Source: Chloroflexota bacterium (GTDB lineage Bacteria; Chloroflexota; Chloroflexia; JAMDCE01). Taken from it: a stretch of 16,773 bases of DNA. The DNA is taken from NCBI GenBank assembly GCA_023489135.1, contig JAMDCE010000184.1, positions 694 to 17,466 on the forward strand, given 5' to 3'. The position numbers and the translations under genes are program-made. The number at the start of each line of letters is the position of its first letter. Within the stretch, counting starts at the first letter, position 1. The notes below the pieces were generated by a model, which did no database searches, was not told the DNA's origin, and was given only the letters and a program-made list of their open reading frames with translations. Below, one piece after another: positions 8,484 through 14,198 of this stretch.

Positions 8484-8506
8484 GGCGGGGGACAAGCCCC
8501 CGCGCT
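8484..8506. repeat. Half copy of the GC-rich dispersed repeat
   Basis: These 23 bases are identical to the first 23 bases of the right arm of the inverted repeat at 10383-10444. They contain the GCGGGGG / CCCCCGC mini-hairpin around ACAAG. The match stops where the full copy continues with the rest of its arm. It lies in the ftsI-murF gap. Confidence 0.8.
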
Positions 8507-8550
8507 GCCGGTTGCCAAGGCTAATCGAAAACCGCTCCAGTGCAGGGCTC

Positions 8551-8583
8551 AGACCGAGGCGGTCTCCGAGACCGCCTCGGTCT
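8551..8583. repeat. 33-nt perfect palindrome between ftsI and murF
   Basis: Arms of 16 nt (8551-8566 and 8568-8583, beginning AGACCGAGGCGG) are exact reverse complements around one central base at 8567. The RNA from either strand would fold into a strong hairpin. It sits 18 nt after the ftsI stop on the transcribed minus strand and is not followed by a T tract, so it is not a standard intrinsic terminator. It could be a processing or stability element for the ftsI part of the transcript, or the footprint of a mobile repeat. Confidence 0.85.
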
Positions 8584-8600
8584 AAATACCGTTCTTCAGA

Positions 8601-10337
8601 TCACCTCCGGGCCGCCAACTGCCCCGTGGGAGGGATCTTATGGTAAGGCAGCAATTGCTGGGCCACTTTTCTAAAGACCGGTGCCGCGACGGTCTCTCCC
8701 CACGGCGTGTCTTTGGGTGAGTCTATCCTCACCAGTATCACGAATTGGGGATTATCCGCCGGCCCGAATCCGACGAAAGAGGCCACCGTATCAGTCCCGG
8801 TGTAGCCGCCGGTGGTGGGAATTTCGGCCGTGCCCGTCTTTCCTCCCGTCAGGTATCCCGGAACCTTGGCAGCTTTCACCTGGCCGTCTTCCATTTGCTC
8901 CACCACCGAGACGAGCATATCCCTGAGCGTTCGGGCGGTATCGGGGGAGATGACCTCCCGGATTATCGTGGGATCGTAGCGGCGCACCTGTCCTTCTTTC
9001 CCAATTACCTGTGAGACCACGTATGGCTTCATAAGAAGGCCGCCATTCGCGACGGCTGCCACGGCCGTTGCCATCTGAATCGGCGTCACGGAGATGCCTT
9101 GTCCAAAGGAATTCGTGGCCAGGTCGAAGGGATACCAGTTGGGCTGGCCCGGCGTTCTCATTATTCCGGGCGATTCACCGGGGAGATCTATGCCGGTGGG
9201 TTGGCCGAATCCAAAGGCCTTAACGTACTGATAGAAGCGCTCGGCACCCATCTTGGTGCTGACGTATGCGGCGCCGATGTTCGACGACCTCTGGAGCACC
9301 TGCGTCATCGTTTCCGGACCGACTCGGGTCACCACGTTCCTCACGGTGCCGCCCCCGTAGGTGAAGGCGCCCTTGTTCTCGAAGGCGTGATCGGGGGTGA
9401 CCGTGCCAGTATCAAGGCCGGCCGCCATGGTCACTATCTTGAACACCGATCCCGGCTCCCAGACGTCGGAGACGGCCCGGTTCCGGTACAGCGGCGCGCG
9501 GCTGGGGTGGAAGAGATCGGGATCGTTCAGGTCGAAAGTAGGGCGAACGGCCATTCCCAACACCGCCCCCGTGTTCGGCTCCAGCACAATGATCGTGCCC
9601 CCGGCGGCCTGGTGACTTTGGATGGCCGCGTCCAGCTCCTTGTCGATTACTCTTTGGACGTAGCGATCCAGGGTCAACACCACGTCCGAGCCGTCGATCG
9701 GCGCGCGGTACTGGCCGGTACTGAGCGCTATCTCGTCCCCTCCGGTGTCGCGTTCGGCCAGGAGTGAGCCCGCCTTGCCGGCAAGGTCGCCGTCGAACTG
9801 GGCCTCGACGCCCGTCAGGCCGTTGTCGTCTTTGCCCACCAATCCTATCAACTGAGAAGACACGCTGCCCTCGGGGTAGACGCGCCTGAATTGCGGCTCG
9901 AGGTACACGTCCCACAATTTCTGCCGGGTCATTTCGTTTCGGATTTCCTGGGCCTTATCCGCCGAAAGCAAAGCCTTGATCAGAACTGGGGACTTCTGCT
10001 GGGTGGAAAAAAGGGACTCTATCCGTTCTACCGGGACATCGAGGAGAGTGGACAGGACGCGGGCGGTCTTGCTGGGATTGTCCATCTGGGAAGGCACCGT
10101 GTAAAGGGATTCGTAGGCGACGCTCGCCGCGAACCTGTGGCCGCCGGAATCCCATATTGACCCTCGCTTGGCGGGTAGGGCTACTTCTCGCCAGTGCTCT
10201 TCCTTCGCCAGTGACCGGTAGTAGTCGTGTTGCGCCACTTGCAGATAGAACAGTCTGCCGGCAATGACGAGGATGCAGCCGATGATCACCGCCATAATGG
10301 TGTATAGTCGCCAGCGTCTTTCCTCGAGCTCGTTCAC
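8601..10337 (-). CDS. ftsI: Class B penicillin-binding protein, septal transpeptidase FtsI
   Basis: FtsI cross-links peptide stems at the septum, paired with FtsW. The 578-residue protein has a short cytoplasmic start, one membrane anchor near residues 11-30, the class B dimerisation domain with RGSIWDSGG (58-66) and YPEGSVSSQLIGLVG (154-168), and then the transpeptidase domain. The active-site motifs are complete: SVFK (Ser297, Lys300), SSN (351-353) and KTGTAE (500-505). No PASTA repeats follow, unlike many Actinobacterial or Firmicute septal proteins. The start is GTG at 10337, with a GGAGAGAAGG-type ribosome site upstream. It is separated from ftsL by a 122-nt gap filled by an inverted repeat and from murF by 236 nt, while the other dcw genes are tightly packed. 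Confidence 0.95.
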   Translation of the reverse strand: MNELEERRWRLYTIMAVIIGCILVIAGRLFYLQVAQHDYYRSLAKEEHWREVALPAKRGSIWDSGGHRFAASVAYESLYTVPSQMDNPSKTARVLSTLLDVPVERIESLFSTQQKSPVLIKALLSADKAQEIRNEMTRQKLWDVYLEPQFRRVYPEGSVSSQLIGLVGKDDNGLTGVEAQFDGDLAGKAGSLLAERDTGGDEIALSTGQYRAPIDGSDVVLTLDRYVQRVIDKELDAAIQSHQAAGGTIIVLEPNTGAVLGMAVRPTFDLNDPDLFHPSRAPLYRNRAVSDVWEPGSVFKIVTMAAGLDTGTVTPDHAFENKGAFTYGGGTVRNVVTRVGPETMTQVLQRSSNIGAAYVSTKMGAERFYQYVKAFGFGQPTGIDLPGESPGIMRTPGQPNWYPFDLATNSFGQGISVTPIQMATAVAAVANGGLLMKPYVVSQVIGKEGQVRRYDPTIIREVISPDTARTLRDMLVSVVEQMEDGQVKAAKVPGYLTGGKTGTAEIPTTGGYTGTDTVASFVGFGPADNPQFVILVRIDSPKDTPWGETVAAPVFRKVAQQLLPYHKIPPTGQLAARR

Positions 10338-10364
10338 CCCTGCCTTCTCTCCTGTCTAAAATGC

Positions 10365-10444
10365 CTATCAAAATCTCCTCGGCTGTAGCGCGGGGGCTTG
10401 TCCCCCGCCCGTGCCCCGGCGGGGGACAAGCCCCCGCGCTACAG
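10365..10444. repeat. Complete GC-rich inverted repeat (REP/BIME-like) in the ftsL-ftsI gap
   Basis: Two perfect 27-nt arms (10383-10409 and 10418-10444, beginning CTGTAGCGCGGGGGC) surround an 8-nt loop, CGTGCCCC. Each arm also contains its own 7-bp hairpin, GCGGGGG-CTTGT-CCCCCGC. The flank CTATCAAAATCTCC (10365-10378) recurs, with one change, before the copy at 13966, so the repeat unit extends past the palindrome. The element is non-coding and lies inside the transcribed operon. No transposase is nearby. Confidence 0.9.
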
Positions 10445-10459
10445 TATTGTTAGGGGCTC

Positions 10460-10891
10460 TTAGCGAAACAATCCCAGGAGTCCTTCCCACCAGGTGCCGC
10501 CGGATTCCGAGTCATGCTGCAAACTGGGTTGGGCACCTGAAGGGGCGCTCGGTCCCTCTCTTGAAGCAACGTCGGGGTTCAGGAACAGAACCTTGGTGGG
10601 CGGACCCATTTTCAGGCGAGACGAGGCCTCCCTTTCTACCCTGTCGAGTGACCGGAGTTGTTCTAGAGTGAGGCGCAGTTGCTCGTTGCGCATCTCCCAG
10701 CGCGCCTTGTCTTCTTCTAGCTTCTTGATATCGTAGCCGGTGGTGGCGACAGTGCTGGCCTGGTTGAGGTATAGCAGGCTCATGAAAGTCGCCAGAAGGA
10801 GGGCCGAGCCGAAAACGACCGACAGACTGAGAGAACGAGGCTCAATTCGTTTGCGCCCGAGTGGGAATGCTCGCGTAAGCCCGAAAGACAA
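10460..10891 (-). CDS. ftsL: FtsL/DivIC-like septum protein
   Basis: This is a small bitopic protein of about 143 residues, counted from the TTG at 10891. That start is preceded by AGGAGGGAG at 8 nt; the same frame extends open upstream into rsmH, but without a better start. A short basic cytoplasmic tail leads to one membrane helix near residues 23-43 (VVFGSALLLATFMSLLYL region). A Leu/Glu/Arg-rich coiled coil follows, then the segment VEREASSRLKMGPPTKVLFL, which resembles the end of FtsL/DivIC domains. FtsL binds FtsB and FtsQ and helps activate FtsW-FtsI. The last 30 residues are Ser/Gly-rich and end in Trp-Trp and a hydrophobic tip. Sequence conservation in this family is low, so the call rests mostly on topology and on position between rsmH and ftsI. 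Confidence 0.82.
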   Translation of the reverse strand: MSFGLTRAFPLGRKRIEPRSLSLSVVFGSALLLATFMSLLYLNQASTVATTGYDIKKLEEDKARWEMRNEQLRLTLEQLRSLDRVEREASSRLKMGPPTKVLFLNPDVASREGPSAPSGAQPSLQHDSESGGTWWEGLLGLFR

Positions 10892-10905
10892 TCCAACTCC
10901 CTCCT

Positions 10906-11865
10906 CTATAGCCTCTCCGCCACTCGCAGCTTGGCGCTCCTGCTGCGCGGGTTCTGACGGATTTCTGCCTCCGGTGGAACGATCGGTTTCTTGGTAAGTA
11001 TCTTCAGGCGCGGCTTGTGCCCGCAAATACAGGCCGGCAGTCGCGGCGGGCAGACACAGCCCCGCGCTTCCTGGGCCAGGAACTGCTTTACGACACGATC
11101 TTCCAGCGAATGGAACGAGATGACCGCCAGGCGCCCTTCTGCTCTCAACAGATCGATCGCCTGTTCCAGGCCCGACTGAACGTTCTCAAGCTCTCGGTTC
11201 ACGAAGATGCGAATGGCCTGGAAAGCCCGAGTGGCCGGGTGCACCCGCCCGCGCTCCGGCAGCACGGCACGCTCGATCACCGCGGCCAGATCTCGACTCG
11301 TCCCAATCTCGGCCTTACTTCGCGCCTTCACGATGGCCCGGGCTATTTTCCTCGCTCGCGGTTCCTCCCCATAGCGGTAGAGGATGTCGGCCAGCTCGGC
11401 CTCCGACAGTCTGTTCACCACGTCGTAGGCGGTTTCGGTCTGTCTGGGATCGAAGCGCATGTCGAGTGGGGAATCGATGCGGAAGCTGAAACCCAGCTCC
11501 AGTCCCTCCAGCAAGAAGCTGGAAATCCCCAGGTCGAACAGCACGCCGTCGACGGGGAGGAAGCCTTGCTCCTCTGCGATTCTCGCCACGTTGACATAAT
11601 TGTCGTTGACCAGGGTGCATCGATCCCGATAGGCTTCAAGACGGCGGGCCGCCAGCCTCAACGACTCCGGATTTGCTTCAATGCCCAAAAGGCGACCGTC
11701 GGGGCTCGATCGCTCGAGTATGCCCTTTGCGTGGCCGCCCAATCCCAGCGTGCAATCTATGAAATTCCGGCCCGGCCCCGGTTGCAAAGCATCGAGGACT
11801 TCCTGGTACAGGACCGGTAGGTGCAACGAGTCTTCGGCCACGAGCGCTCCGTCCGCGGCGTTCAA
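10906..11865 (-). CDS. rsmH: 16S rRNA (cytosine-1402-N4)-methyltransferase
   Basis: RsmH (MraW) methylates C1402 in the 16S rRNA decoding centre using S-adenosylmethionine. The 319-residue protein has HLPVLYQEVLDAL (15-27), the SAM-binding DCTLGLGGHA (37-46), LFDLGISS (109-116), the family segment FSFRIDSPLDMRFD (126-139), FHSLEDR (251-257), and the C-terminal RNPRSRSAKLRV motif, here as QNPRSRSAKLRV. A CxC pair at 270-272 and another at 279-281 form a four-Cys cluster seen in many RsmH proteins. The TTG start at 11865 overlaps the mraZ stop as TTGA, which suggests coupling. A GTG eight codons in is an alternative. rsmH beside mraZ is the standard start of dcw clusters. Confidence 0.96.
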   Translation of the reverse strand: MNAADGALVAEDSLHLPVLYQEVLDALQPGPGRNFIDCTLGLGGHAKGILERSSPDGRLLGIEANPESLRLAARRLEAYRDRCTLVNDNYVNVARIAEEQGFLPVDGVLFDLGISSFLLEGLELGFSFRIDSPLDMRFDPRQTETAYDVVNRLSEAELADILYRYGEEPRARKIARAIVKARSKAEIGTSRDLAAVIERAVLPERGRVHPATRAFQAIRIFVNRELENVQSGLEQAIDLLRAEGRLAVISFHSLEDRVVKQFLAQEARGCVCPPRLPACICGHKPRLKILTKKPIVPPEAEIRQNPRSRSAKLRVAERL

Positions 11866-12293
11866 ATTCCGAGATCGGCCAGCTGCTCGGCTATGGCGTC
11901 ACCCTCTCCCTCAACCCTGGCCTTGGTTTCTTCCCAGCGTGCTTTGGACCAGATCTCCACTCGACCCAGCACGCCAATTATCACCGCCTCGTCGCCAATA
12001 TCGGCATAGGATCGCAGGAAGCCCGGAAGGACGAAGCGCCCCTGCTGATCGAGCTGGCAGTCGACGGCGCCGGAGAACATCATTCGCTGGAAGGAGCGCG
12101 CGTTGGCCTGGGAGAGTGGCAGCTTGGCGATCTTCTCTGCCAAGGTGGACCATCCGGCGGTAGTGAATATCCAGAGGCACTTATCGAGCCCGCGCGTGAC
12201 GACCAGCCCGTCGGCAAACTTGCCACGGAACTTGGCCGGAATGGCCAATCGGCCTTTTTCGTCCACCGAGTGCTCGAACTCGCCCATGAACAT
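11862..12293 (-). CDS. mraZ: Transcriptional regulator MraZ
   Basis: MraZ is a DNA-binding protein of the AbrB/SpoVT double-domain type that forms a ring and represses the dcw operon from repeats next to its own promoter. From the ATG at 12293 the protein has 143 residues, the normal family length. Each half carries the expected DxxGR loop: DEKGR at 11-15 followed by LAIPAKFR, and DQQGR at 82-86 followed by FVLP. The frame is open for 53 more codons upstream, but that part reads through the leader hairpins and does not look like MraZ. The start has no Shine-Dalgarno at normal spacing; AGGAGG is 28 nt upstream, across a small hairpin. The second in-frame ATG, at 12287, is possible. Three boxes fitting its known binding pattern lie at 12437-12462. 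Confidence 0.95.
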   Translation of the reverse strand: MFMGEFEHSVDEKGRLAIPAKFRGKFADGLVVTRGLDKCLWIFTTAGWSTLAEKIAKLPLSQANARSFQRMMFSGAVDCQLDQQGRFVLPGFLRSYADIGDEAVIIGVLGRVEIWSKARWEETKARVEGEGDAIAEQLADLGI

Positions 12294-12399
12294 AGGTAGG
12301 TTTCTTGGCCGTTGCGGCCTACCTCCTGCCCCGATACATCTCATCGAGTGCGCATATCGGGGCCTGTCGGGGAACTTGCACGAGCGAGGAAGTGTTGAT

Positions 12400-12440
12400 A
12401 AAAATTTGGGGACAACCCCCCAGCCAGGAGGGTTGTCCCC
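12400..12440 (-). terminator. Terminator-like hairpin in the mraZ leader
   Basis: On the minus strand, GGGGACAACCC (12440-12430) and GGGTTGTCCCC (12418-12408) form an 11-bp perfect stem with an 11-nt loop. AAA and then TTTTT follow (to 12400). This is the shape of a Rho-independent terminator, with the T run starting three bases late. It lies about 24 nt downstream of the predicted start site, so it could act as an attenuator of the whole dcw operon. The stem overlaps the last MraZ box. Confidence 0.5.
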
Positions 12441-12462
12441 ACCACACCCCACATTTCCCCAC
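12437..12462 (-). promoter_or_regulatory. Predicted MraZ operator, three GTGGGG boxes
   Basis: The minus strand reads GTGGGG at 12462-12457, 12452-12447 and 12442-12437, each separated by four bases (AAAT, then TGTG). The exact 10-nt period places the boxes on one face of the helix. E. coli MraZ is known to bind TGGG-type direct repeats at this period in its own promoter region. Here the boxes begin 9 nt after the -10 element and cover the predicted transcription start, which fits repression of mraZ and the downstream cluster. Confidence 0.8.
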
Positions 12463-12470
12463 CGATTGGT

Positions 12471-12498
12471 ATTCTACACCATATCGTGGGATTGTCAA
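12471..12498 (-). promoter_or_regulatory. Sigma-70-type promoter of the dcw operon
   Basis: On the minus strand a consensus -35 TTGACA (12498-12493) is followed after 16 nt by a -10 TAGAAT (12476-12471). The predicted start is near 12463, just at the first MraZ box. It is the strongest promoter match in the window and sits upstream of the first gene of the cluster. Confidence 0.8.
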
Positions 12499-12841
12499 TA
12501 GATTTTGGACCAAATTTCGACGAATTTTGAAAACTCGCTCAGGCGCCGGCACGCCTGCTTTAGCGTCATGCCGCGTGCGGATTGGGATCGTGGCCTGTTT
12601 GTTTAACATAATCTAAGCAACCGGCTTGATTGTCTGCGTGACTACATGGCGGGATGGCGAGCTTGCGGGTGATTGGTCGCCGCGGGGGACAGTCGCTCTC
12701 ACGCTCGCACTGTTTTCCGCCTCGCGGATCGATGTGGACGGAGTTTGCGCGTGGGGTACCCTTCGAGCTTGAATGGCACATACCTTGCACTTGGTGAGGA
12801 GTTCGATAAACAACCCGGTGAAGGGTGGGGCGAGGTGAGAA
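12499..12841. other. Intergenic region between the dcw promoter and the divergent dehydrogenase gene
   Basis: No convincing gene lies here. It contains an A/T-rich stretch just upstream of the dcw -35 element (around 12500-12535), a small hairpin CAGGCG-CCGGCA-CGCCTG at 12540-12557, and an AT-rich patch near 12597-12613. The final 20 nt carry the ribosome site GAGGTGA for the gene at 12842. I found no promoter for that gene with both elements in good form. Confidence 0.5.
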
Positions 12842-13885
12842 GTGAAATCCAAGAACCGAAAGCGGATTGCTTTCTTCGAAGTTGAGGATTGGGAGCGAGA
12901 GGAGTTCCAAAAAGCGCTCGGTGACTACGAACTGGCTTTCTTCCACGGAGTGGTCGACGGCCAGGCGCTCAAGAGCATCCAGGATGCCAATATCCTGTCG
13001 GTCTTCATCCATTCCCAGGTAACGGCTGATTTCGTCGACCAGCTTCCACAATTGGAAATGATTGCCACCAGGTCGACGGGTTACGATCACATCGACCTAG
13101 ACTCCTGCAACCGGCGAGGCATCGTCGTCTCGAACGTTCCCTACTACGGCGAAACGACGGTGGCGGAGCACACCTTCGGTCTGATGCTGGCGCTTTCGCG
13201 CAACATTCACAAGGCGTACGTGCGGACGGCGAGAGGCGATTTCTCGCTGGAAGGACTGGAAGGCTTCGATCTGAAAGGCAAGACGCTGGGCGTCGTGGGT
13301 GCCGGCGCGATCGGGTTGCACGTGATTCGGATAGCTAAGGGATTCGGCATGCGCGTGGCGGCCTACGACCCCAAGCCTAATCGTCTGGTGTCCGAGGTGC
13401 TTGGCTTCGAGTACGCGCCGCTGGATGACTTGTTGCGGTCGACGGATATCATCTCTCTGCACGCCCCTTTGACTCCCCGCACCTTCCACCTGATCAACAA
13501 GGACAGCATAAGGCTCATCAAGCGGGGGGCGATCTTGATAAACACGGCCAGAGGAGCACTGGTAGATACCCAGGCGCTAATCGCCGCGCTGGACGAGGGA
13601 ATTCTGTCAGGCGCCGGCCTTGACGTTCTGGAAGGGGAAGATCTGATCATGGAAGAGAAGCAGCTTCTGGGAACCCCCGCGGCGGAGGAAAGCCTGAGAA
13701 TGCTGCTGCGACACCACGTCCTGATGAGGCGTGAGAACGTGGTCATTACGCCTCACATTGCCTTCTACAGTCGAGAAGCGCTCCATCGCATTGTCGACGT
13801 GACCATCGCCAATATCCAGGCGCGCCTGGAAGGCAAGCCGCAAAACGTGGCAAACGCGCCGCTGGTGAAGAAGGCAGCGGCGTAG
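12842..13885 (+). CDS. D-isomer-specific 2-hydroxyacid dehydrogenase (D-lactate dehydrogenase-like)
   Basis: This 347-residue NAD-dependent enzyme should interconvert a D-2-hydroxyacid and its 2-oxoacid. The Rossmann motif GAGAIG is at 153-158, with Asp176 ending the next strand, which favours NAD over NADP. The catalytic set is present: Arg237 in INTARGALVD, Glu264 in LDVLEGE, and His305 in TPHIAFYS. NVPYYGETTVAEHTFGLML (98-116) is the usual lead into the nucleotide domain. The acidic insert between Glu264 and His305 (EDLIMEEKQLLGTPAAEESL) resembles the longer loop of LdhA-type D-lactate dehydrogenases more than that of phosphoglycerate dehydrogenases. The exact substrate cannot be read from sequence. 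The start is GTG at 12842, with GAGGTGA just upstream. It is divergent from mraZ and seems to be transcribed alone. Confidence 0.9.
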   Translation: MKSKNRKRIAFFEVEDWEREEFQKALGDYELAFFHGVVDGQALKSIQDANILSVFIHSQVTADFVDQLPQLEMIATRSTGYDHIDLDSCNRRGIVVSNVPYYGETTVAEHTFGLMLALSRNIHKAYVRTARGDFSLEGLEGFDLKGKTLGVVGAGAIGLHVIRIAKGFGMRVAAYDPKPNRLVSEVLGFEYAPLDDLLRSTDIISLHAPLTPRTFHLINKDSIRLIKRGAILINTARGALVDTQALIAALDEGILSGAGLDVLEGEDLIMEEKQLLGTPAAEESLRMLLRHHVLMRRENVVITPHIAFYSREALHRIVDVTIANIQARLEGKPQNVANAPLVKKAAA

Positions 13886-13965
13886 AGGTAAGGCGGCCGA
13901 AAACTTGCGCGGCAACGCGTTTGCTCACCGCAAAGAGCGCTATCAAAACCTCCCTGGTCTGTAGT

Positions 13966-14005
13966 CTGTAGCGCGGGGGCTTGTCCCCCGCCGGGGCACG
14001 GGCGG
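13966..14005. repeat. Partial copy of the GC-rich dispersed repeat
   Basis: These 40 bases are identical to the reverse complement of the element at 10383-10444: one complete 27-nt arm, the 8-nt loop and the first 5 bases of the second arm. Beyond this the second arm is degraded, although GACAGG still resembles GACAAG. The upstream flank CTATCAAAACCTCC (13940-13953) also matches the flank of the copy at 10365 with one change. The copy is in the opposite orientation relative to the loop. Confidence 0.9.
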
Positions 14006-14104
14006 TACGACAGGTGCCTCACGCGAAGACGCGAAGCGCTATTATAGGGTGGATCCGCCGCCAAATGGTATAACAGTCAATAATCAGAACTGCACGACGA
14101 TTGC

Positions 14105-14133
14105 TTGTATTCCGTTTCTGCCCCTGCTATCAT
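14105..14133 (+). promoter_or_regulatory. Possible promoter of the QueG-like gene
   Basis: TTGTAT (14105-14110), a 17-nt spacer and TATCAT (14128-14133) form a fair sigma-70-type promoter. The predicted start near 14140 would give a leader of about 59 nt before the ATG at 14199. No operator was recognised. Confidence 0.45.
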
Positions 14134-14198
14134 ACCCGCGCGGGCGGGCGCATAGGCGCTCAAGAATGGCCGATTGCTTTACGAGAAAGGAGAGGCGT

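Larger units (their letters stand above)
12294..12463 (-). promoter_or_regulatory. Structured 5' leader of mraZ
   Basis: Transcription from the promoter at 12471-12498 should start near 12463, leaving about 170 nt before the mraZ ATG. On the minus strand the leader holds three stem-loops in order: 12440-12408 (11-bp stem, terminator-like), 12363-12328 (9-bp stem, GCCCCGATA with TATCGGGGC, 18-nt loop), and 12324-12294 (AGGTAGG pairing with CCTACCT, or GGCCG-CAA-CGGCC inside it). The best ribosome site, AGGAGG (12327-12322), lies between the second and third. CCTCCTG (12431-12425) in the first stem-loop is complementary to the CAGGAGG that contains this ribosome site. The pairings are seen directly; the regulatory role is inferred. 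Confidence 0.55.
13886..14198. other. Repeat-bearing intergenic region before the QueG-like gene
   Basis: No gene is seen. The region holds the third copy of the GC-rich repeat (13966-14005). It is bracketed by two related stretches, CTCACCGCAAAGAGCGCTAT (13924-13943) and a longer version at 14018-14042 containing the tandem ACGCGAAGACGCGAAG. A promoter-like pair lies at 14105-14133, followed by the palindrome CCCGCGCGGG (14135-14144). No clear terminator with a T tract follows the dehydrogenase gene. Confidence 0.6.

Noticed and set aside
8551..8583. Intrinsic terminator of ftsI
   Set aside because: The hairpin is strong but no T tract follows it on the transcribed strand, so the call was left as a palindrome.
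10892..11026. Upstream extension of the ftsL frame to an ATG inside rsmH
   Set aside because: It would overlap rsmH by about 120 nt. The TTG at 10891 has a strong AGGAGGGAG ribosome site, and the extension looks like a shadow of rsmH.
12294..12452. N-terminal 53-codon extension of the mraZ frame
   Set aside because: It would translate through the leader hairpins. MraZ homology starts at the ATG at 12293, and the length from there is normal.
12566..13090. Minus-strand frame of 174 codons overlapping the start of the dehydrogenase gene
   Set aside because: About half is antisense to the conserved N-terminus of the dehydrogenase and the rest runs through intergenic DNA. It has no recognisable motif or ribosome site.
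8484..14005. CRISPR-like repeat series
   Set aside because: The copies are kilobases apart, differ in orientation and length, and have no regular spacers or cas genes.
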